Shown here: positions 51,503 to 64,000 of the stretch, piece after piece
Position numbering within the stretch: position 1 is the stretch's first letter
Layout: each line of letters opens with the position of its first letter
Assembly: GCF_030936135.1 (NCBI RefSeq)
Contig: NC_082637.1
Span: forward strand, 44,309,821-44,373,820
Reading direction: 5' to 3'
Length of the DNA: 64,000 nucleotides
From: Gavia stellata
Taxonomy: Eukaryota > Chordata > Aves > Gaviiformes > Gaviidae
Made by a program: the position numbers and the translations under genes
The notes under the pieces: generated by a model
Database searches by the model: none
Seen by the model: the letters and a program-made list of their open reading frames with translations, nothing else
What the model was told of the DNA's origin: nothing

Positions 51503-52076
51503 TTTAAATAAGCAGGGTGGGCAGGGAGGGGGCAGGGGGGGAAGACTGGTTGTTGGTACTAAAGCCTTTACTGTAATAAACTAAATCTATTTACAATTTA
51601 TACAAATGTTTGACCTTCAACAAAAATACAAAAACATATCACAAGATGCAAAACCAGGAAACATGTTCATCTGAGACACCACTGCTCTACACAGGACAGA
51701 ATGCAACTTGAACTGCAAGGAACCGAAAGGTATTTATCCCCCATATTCAGGCAATGAGAACAATTTGCATGAGGTCACAAAGAAAGAAAAAAAATAAAAG
51801 ACTCCAACATTCTTCAGTAGACTTGGCTTTTAAAAACTATGTCAAAAACCCAGGCTACATCTGTCCATCTTGCCTCTGTGTTCCGTTTGGTCCACGTAGC
51901 CCATATTTAGTTGATGGATGTTGCCTTCTATTTTGAAAAATCGAAGCAGTTTCATGGCAAGGTCTGGAACCTTAATACTTTTGTTCCTTTTTAAAAGGCA
52001 AAACCTTTCTACTTCTACAATTAAGAACAATTTTGGCCCAGTTCAACTTCTAAAAGTTATATCCCCAGCATATTTT
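51497..52076 (-). other. TLE1: Proposed TLE1 3' UTR
   Basis: Region directly 3' of the TLE1 stop codon on the minus strand. It is AT-rich with T-rich and tgtaaat-type stretches typical of a 3' UTR and has no conserved coding content. The lower boundary is set at the first plausible poly(A) hexamer on the minus strand (ATTAAA, 51502-51497). A C-rich tract on the sense strand (51541-51514) lies just before it. No canonical AATAAA is seen on this strand for several kb, so a longer UTR is possible. The extent is inference. Confidence 0.45.
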
Positions 52077-57891
<5,815 letters not shown>

Positions 57892-59873
57892 TCAGCCAAT
57901 TACAGTGCTATAATGCAGAAAAACACAGTATTTTTAAATTTTACTTCTTTGCCAGTCGTCTTCTCATGAAAACCAGAGCTACAGTGCCAAGTATACAGGC
58001 ACATGAAACCTCAGAGGGAGACAAGGATTTGCAATATTTTCAGCTTGCCTTACCTGAAGTACTCATGCAGTGAGGAACCACTTTAAATTCTACCCTTAAC
58101 TCTACGGACCAAGGTCACGGCTGCTATTCCTCAGCCACCTGGATAATCAAAAGATCTTTCAGCCACTAGTTTCTAGCCAGCACCACAATCTCAGCACCAC
58201 AAGTCCTGCAGCAGCAATTCCTCACCACTCTTTCAGCCTTCTTCCATGACGCTTGCACCTGTTGCCTTGCAGTAGCACTAGCCAAAGTTCAACTTTTGCT
58301 CTGTTTGTGCACCTCATCTTTAACATCAGCACCAGCTATGCTCACATGCCTCTCTTTCCAGCTGGTAACTAGTGCTTTAAACAGAAAATAGAAACATGCA
58401 GAGTGGTTGCACACACCTTTCATCAGAAAGCTGATACCATCTTCTCATAATTGTGTTTTCTTGAATAAGTATTTTGGAAAAGCTAAAAGGCTCAGTTTCC
58501 CAGGTAGTTTTGGCACTTCTGTAACACCTTTTATTTGTACTCAGTGCATGATTTCAAGTATATGGAAACCAAAGGCTGAGGAAGTGAATCCCAGCACTGA
58601 ATAAAAACACTCCTCCCTGGGGAAAGTACACAAAAGTATTTCTTCATGTTAACCGTTAAGTTTAAAGTCAGCTCTACTCAAGGAGCAGGGCACAGAGAGC
58701 AGCTAATACAGGTTTCCGGTGCAGGGGGTTTTCTTTGTTTGTTTGTTTTAAATAATAATGAAAATACTACTGCAAAAGACTGCTTTTTGTTATGCTATTG
58801 AGCTCCTTTTTTGCTTCTTCTGTTTTAAACACATCCATAGCTCATGTATTTGATGCTGCTGTTACATTAACAGCATTCTTCAAGAGGCCAAAGTGGATAA
58901 AAAACGGTGAGAAATGAGTATCCTTCTTTTCTATTAATGAGCTACCATCTCCCTAGTGATACTTTTATTTTTCTAATATATTCTTGTGTTCAGAATTGCC
59001 CTTTCTTTTCCAAATGTACGTTCCTCCTCAGAAATCTTTGGTCACTGTAGCTCAAGTATTAGTATTGCATCCCTCTTCCAAGGACCTAACAATAGATAAT
59101 TCAATTTAATCATCTGTTCTGAGCTCTGAGCTAGTATTTTCAAAGTATTTTACTGCATGTTTCCAAGTATTGCACAGTTTGAAAGGAAGGAACAAGCAAG
59201 ATGCCTGGATTGGTAACAAGACATCACAAAGCAACTGAATATGCCCAGGAGCAGAGCAGAAGATATTCTTTTAAAAAAGAGTGAGAAGTGGAGAGGTGAA
59301 AGAACTCTACAGTTCTTTCATACAGAAGGTAACAGTGGAAACAGTCATCCCATGCAATATCACAGTTTTCTCAGAAGGGAAGGGTAAATACTAGTTAACA
59401 GTAACTGCTATTAAACAAAGAAGAAATTAATAGTGCATATACATGCAATTCCTGTACCTCATTCATGTTTCATGGTTGGCCATGTGAGTTGAAAGCCTGC
59501 TCGGAGAATACACAGAAATGGAGGATGAGCAAGTGCAAACAATGACAAATCTTTTTTGTCGTGGAAATATTAGGAATGGGAAATGCAAGAGAAGAAAGGA
59601 AGTGCAAAGTTCCCTCCTTTGTATGTATACAAGGTGCACAGCGTATCAAATATATTTCTTCCCATGGGACCCTTTCTCTTTTTTTGTATGAAGAATTACA
59701 GTAATGATAAAGGCTTAACTAGAAATCTGTATCATTTCTGTGAAGAGGAGTAGAGACAGCACTGTCCTGAAGTAGTTATTCACCAACCAGATGAGACAGA
59801 GGATGGGAGAGGAAGCAGAAGAGGAGTGGCAACAAGACTGCTCGAGGCTGAACAACTGCTCAGGTCCAGGTAC

Positions 59874-59915
59874 AGAATCCAACTAAAGAGTCATAGAATC
59901 CAACTAAAGAGTCAT
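59874..59915. repeat. 21-bp tandem duplication (two copies)
   Basis: agaatccaactaaagagtca + t is present twice in perfect tandem, inside the TLE1 intron. The tcatagaatcc wording superficially resembles a CR1 tail, but no CR1 body flanks it. Confidence 0.9.
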
Positions 59916-61956
59916 AGCACTTAAGAGGCCGAAAGGCTGGGCCCCATCCTGGGCTCCAGATCAAAGTCAGTTGCAGAATATTTGTTAGCAGTAAGAGTAC
60001 ACAAAACTGCACAACTTTGAAGTCTCAGCCTGCCCTTGCTTTTATCATGGACAGAAGAAAAACAATTAGGCAAGTATTAAGCAATTTTTTCCAGCATGTT
60101 TAAGATGAATAATCCACTTATACACGATCGGTTTTTTTTAATGGAAGGTTACACTGTGAATGTTCTGTTCAATTCAAAATACCTAAATAATTGCTGTTTT
60201 GAAATGCCTCTGTGCATACACACAGCTTCTTAGTTCTGGCTGACATGGGGTGGGAGGAAGACAACAGGAACATTTTTCAAGTGTTTCATGCATACTGTAG
60301 AATTACAATGACTCTTCTGCCCTGAAACACCAGAGACTTACCCAGTGTACTTTTAATCATCTAGAATTTTACCAGTATGCTCATGGTTAAAGTGTGGTTA
60401 TATAGATCATACGAGTAGTCTCATTTTTATCATCATGAGCACATTTGCTTTCAAGACTGGTTGGTTGGGACTAAGGATGGCCGAGTTTTAGGGCCTGACA
60501 AACAGACCAGCGATAGTTTCTTACAAGACAAGACAGCTTTTCCTACAGTGCAAGTTATCAGCAATCCACTGTGTAAAGAAATGGCTACACATTACCAAAT
60601 CCCTCTGCCCCTGCCAAGACAAGCACACAAAATAGTCAATGTACCTGTTTGCTTGAAGATGTCAAGCTAACATCACAACTGTCAGCATACTTACGTGGTC
60701 TAGTAACTTGTATCTACTAGGTATTACAGTATAACTTTTCATTACACCTACCTTTCACTTTGAAAAAACTTGCAACATTTGCAAGACTGACACTCCCTAG
60801 ACAAGGAAAGCTGCTGTCTCCAGAAGAACACAGTACTGGAGAAAGTAGTGCAAACAACTATTTGCAGCTCAATCGCTGTTGTCCTTGGCTACCTCTCCAT
60901 CAGGTCACCATGACAGAGGGCCTACTTTGCTACTTCTGGGGAGTACTTCCAGTGCTACACGTACAAAGCTGTAGGTGTACTTCCATACAATTAAGAAACG
61001 ACTCAATTTTGAATGCACTAGATATAATCATAGGCCTGAATTCTCAAAACTGAGAAGCATTTTGGTTGTCCAACTTTAAAAGAGTCAATATTTAGTCAAA
61101 TTTGGTAAATTCTTGAGTTCTCTAAAGCTCAAGGTATTTCTTGACAGGAACCCCTTGCCCACTCATCTTTCCCCTCAACAAATTGCCATTGAGATCTGAA
61201 TTCCATAACATTGTAAAAATGTAATGTGCATTTTTATCCTTTTATGATGATCTGTTAGACCTGACAGTGTACACCAGAAACTGCTGTTCAGCTTCATGAC
61301 AATCACAGATTTCTGTCTCACTCACAGCATTCTGTCTCTGTGAAATGACTGGGTTACATGATTATCCATTTTTGGCCAAATGACTGTTAGTATTAAGACA
61401 GCCCTTCCTCATGTTGGGCTAACAACCACAGCAAACAAAGAAAAAGTTCTTAAACAATGCAATTACAATTTAACATAAAATAACTTAAATACATATCAAT
61501 TAATATGTAAATAACCACTTGTAATTAATTGTATATTATGAAAAGAACAGTTACAAGACAAATTTACATGCCTTTTATTTAGGAAAGAGTTCTGAGAAAC
61601 AGTATACTGTCACTTATGATTATATTATTTCTGAATAATAGAAATATTCTTTTGATCTGTTGCATCCAAAGACTTCTCATCATCTGTGTCAAAGCAGCAC
61701 TGAGAACCTGCAGAGTTCCGATACATTACGACCCAGTTTCTCAGCTTAAAGCTGGTAACTATGGCCCTCCAATTTCCAAATAAGTATCAAATAGGTATAT
61801 AATAAGTAAGTATCATCTGACTTGCTGAGTAGAGTTCAGAATAATTAACTCACTGCTCAAGAACATGGCAAATCAACCAAACTACCTAACTGCCAGCTAT
61901 TCTAAGTATTCAGATTGATATAATGCACTCATTTCCTGCCTACTTAAAGTACCATG

Positions 61957-61965
<9 letters not shown>

Positions 61966-61987
<22 letters not shown>
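61966..61987. repeat. Poly(A) tract, 22 A
   Basis: Uninterrupted run of 22 A on the plus strand (poly(T) on the TLE1 sense strand) within the upstream intron. No processed pseudogene is recognisable beside it. Confidence 0.95.
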
Positions 61988-63023
61988 GCTTCCACTTCAT
62001 CCCTTCAATTTAAACAGAATTCCTAGTTAAAGGAAAAATACTCTTTTCCTGCAAAACACAAAAGCATACAATTCCTTCTACTGGTCAGCGCATTTTACTT
62101 TCAGCTCTTCTTTGCACTCCAGCTATATTTTTAATTGTAGTTATCACAACAAACAGTGAATATCTGAGTATGGTGTTTCATTATATAGGGCAAAACACCA
62201 AGAAATAAGGATAAAGGTATTTGTACAGAAATAACAAAATCTTTAATTTCATAATGTCATCAAATAATTCTATGCAGAGATACAAGGGGGGAAAAAACAA
62301 CCTGTTATTCCAGAATATAATAAAATTAGCCTTCCTTTAAAATATTCCTCATTGTACATTCACTGAACAACCGTGAAGATCAGTACTGAAATATTTTTAA
62401 TTTTTGCCTTGAGCAATTCCAGAACAGTATACTATTCCTTTCCAAAAACACAAAGAAAAGTCGGCTTATAACTAGAAGTTGAAAGAGTTAACGTTTTCCA
62501 CACGAAATTTCCCTTTCCTACTAAAATGAGAAATGTGTATTTTCAGCTCTTTCTGGTGTCTGTGTATAACACCTCGTGCTTCAATTAAAACCACATTTGA
62601 AAAAAATACTGAGAAATACATTTGTCCTCAATGCTACCATTAATACACAATTTCAGACACCAGGGAAGCAATACTGTGGACATAAATCTTACCACTAAGC
62701 TTGAAAATCTGTGTTCAGTGCATAATCTAACTGTTAGAAAGTATGTTTCACATCTAGGAGAAATCCACAAGAACATTAATTTAGCAGCTGTGGAAGACTA
62801 AAAGCTAAGTACTTTGCTTTTCTAGCTATGCAAAGCAAAAAACGTGATTACAGCAACACACCAAGAACTTACAGGCCAGGGCATAGTTAAATGTATCAAA
62901 ACAACAGAGTGCAAGATTCAGACATCACATGTCCATGTCCAAAACTAGTACTGATTTCCTGCCCCCAACCTAAGACAAAGATAATTACTGGTTAGATGAT
63001 TGCTCAAGGCAATCTGGAAGGAA

Positions 63024-63066
63024 CCCCCCCTCCCCCCTCCCCACGCCCATCCCCACCCCACCCCCC
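63024..63066 (-). other. G-run cluster on TLE1 sense strand (candidate G-quadruplex)
   Basis: The plus strand is almost pure C with single-base interruptions. The minus (TLE1 sense) strand therefore has at least six runs of three or more G separated by 1-4 nt, enough for a G-quadruplex in DNA or in the intron RNA. Confidence 0.6.
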
Positions 63067-64000
63067 ATAAAACGCAAACCAAAACCAGAAGAGCTGCTAA
63101 GAAAAGAATAATCTACTGATGGGAATCAACTTTGAAAACAAGAATATGAAAACTTAATTTATGCACATTCATACACACATATAGATATCAAGTCCTTGTC
63201 CATAAAATTTATTACTGAACAGCTGAAGAGAGGAAACTAGTATGAGACCACGTGTGTACACTGAAGTATCAAAGGAATACGAAGAACCTGAAAAGCCTCA
63301 TAGGAAATAAGTTTTTAAAAAACCCCACAACATGCTACCAAATGCAAAGACTAGCTCATTTGTATAATTAAGAAATCACTGATGACACTTTGAATTTCTA
63401 GATTGCTATGCTATTTCCCAAGTACATCTGTACCACTGCTAACAAGGGTAGACTCAGCAAAGAGCAAAACTGAAAGTTTCACATTCAGGAATATAAAAAG
63501 ATGGTAGTAAAGACTGACATATAATCAAGTTAGAAAAGAAGGCAAGCAAAAGACGAGCTTTCCAGACAACAGTACCCTTGATAAAAGCAGATAGACATGT
63601 AAGAGTGGGTTCGTAAGAGGCTACTAATTTTTCTAACAAGCTAGTCATTAACAGATCTCAGAATACACAGGGGTTAAAGAAAACTACGTGCTATCAGAAA
63701 TGTCATTCCTTTGGAAATAAAGGAACTTAATTTTCTCCTAGAAGCAGGGCTGAGTGAAAAAACAGTCCCAGCATAACCACCAACAAAAATGTGCAGCCGT
63801 GAGCATATACATATGTCTGGGGATTCAATAGTTCAATTTGAAAATTCTCTGTAGCACTTGCAACAAGACTCAGACTGAAACTCCACAGCTCATGAAACAA
63901 ATTCAATGTGGCACCTTAATTGCACTCTAGGAAAAGGAAGATTTTGAAAATAAACCAGGAGTATTCCACTAGTTTGCATGATTATATAAACAATGTACTT

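Overview
The window looks like avian (bird) nuclear DNA. It is AT-rich and almost entirely non-coding. It carries several fragments of the CR1 LINE family, including the typical 3' ends (the attctatgattct-type tail next to ttccaacc-type sequence), and one intron-split vertebrate gene. No bacterial, phage or CRISPR-type architecture is present: there are no operons, no dense coding and no ribosome-binding sites.

The only gene I can support is the 3' part of TLE1, a Groucho/TLE transcriptional corepressor, on the minus strand. Six exons with canonical splice sites (57853-57604, 55781-55534, 53584-53437, 53012-52862, 52421-52345, 52184-52077) join in one open frame of 326 complete residues plus a stop. 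They encode the WD40 beta-propeller. The upstream exons lie beyond the right edge, because no coding exon was found between 57854 and 64000. Paralogue-diagnostic residues favour TLE1 over TLE4. TLE1 lies on chromosome Z in chicken, so this is probably a Z-linked segment (inference).

Layout: 1-51496 is the region downstream (3') of TLE1 and reads as a gene desert. It holds CR1 fragments at about 6331-6404 (+), 10625-10763 (+), 11794-11920 (-), 15213-15400 (-), 17480-17746 (+), 19423-21157 (-) and 37590-37748 (+). The 19423-21157 copy is the longest, with a recognisable but dead reverse transcriptase. The desert also has a long 8-bp-unit purine microsatellite (34788-34966), a degenerate minisatellite-like patch (9475-9640), several two-copy tandem duplications of 21-39 bp, homopolymer and G/C-run tracts, and three clean hairpins or palindromes. 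51497-52076 is a proposed TLE1 3' UTR. 52077-57853 holds the six exons and five introns. 57854-64000 is part of a large upstream intron, with a sense-strand G-run cluster at 63024-63066 and a poly(A/T) tract.

I found no convincing novel multi-gene system. The points most worth a second look are the long purine mirror repeat, the G-run cluster just after one TLE1 5' splice site, the intronic G-quadruplex candidate, an unexplained pair of minus-strand open frames near 39.7-40.3 kb that ends at a good splice-donor match, and a few AT-rich, homeodomain-site-rich stretches that could be conserved enhancers.
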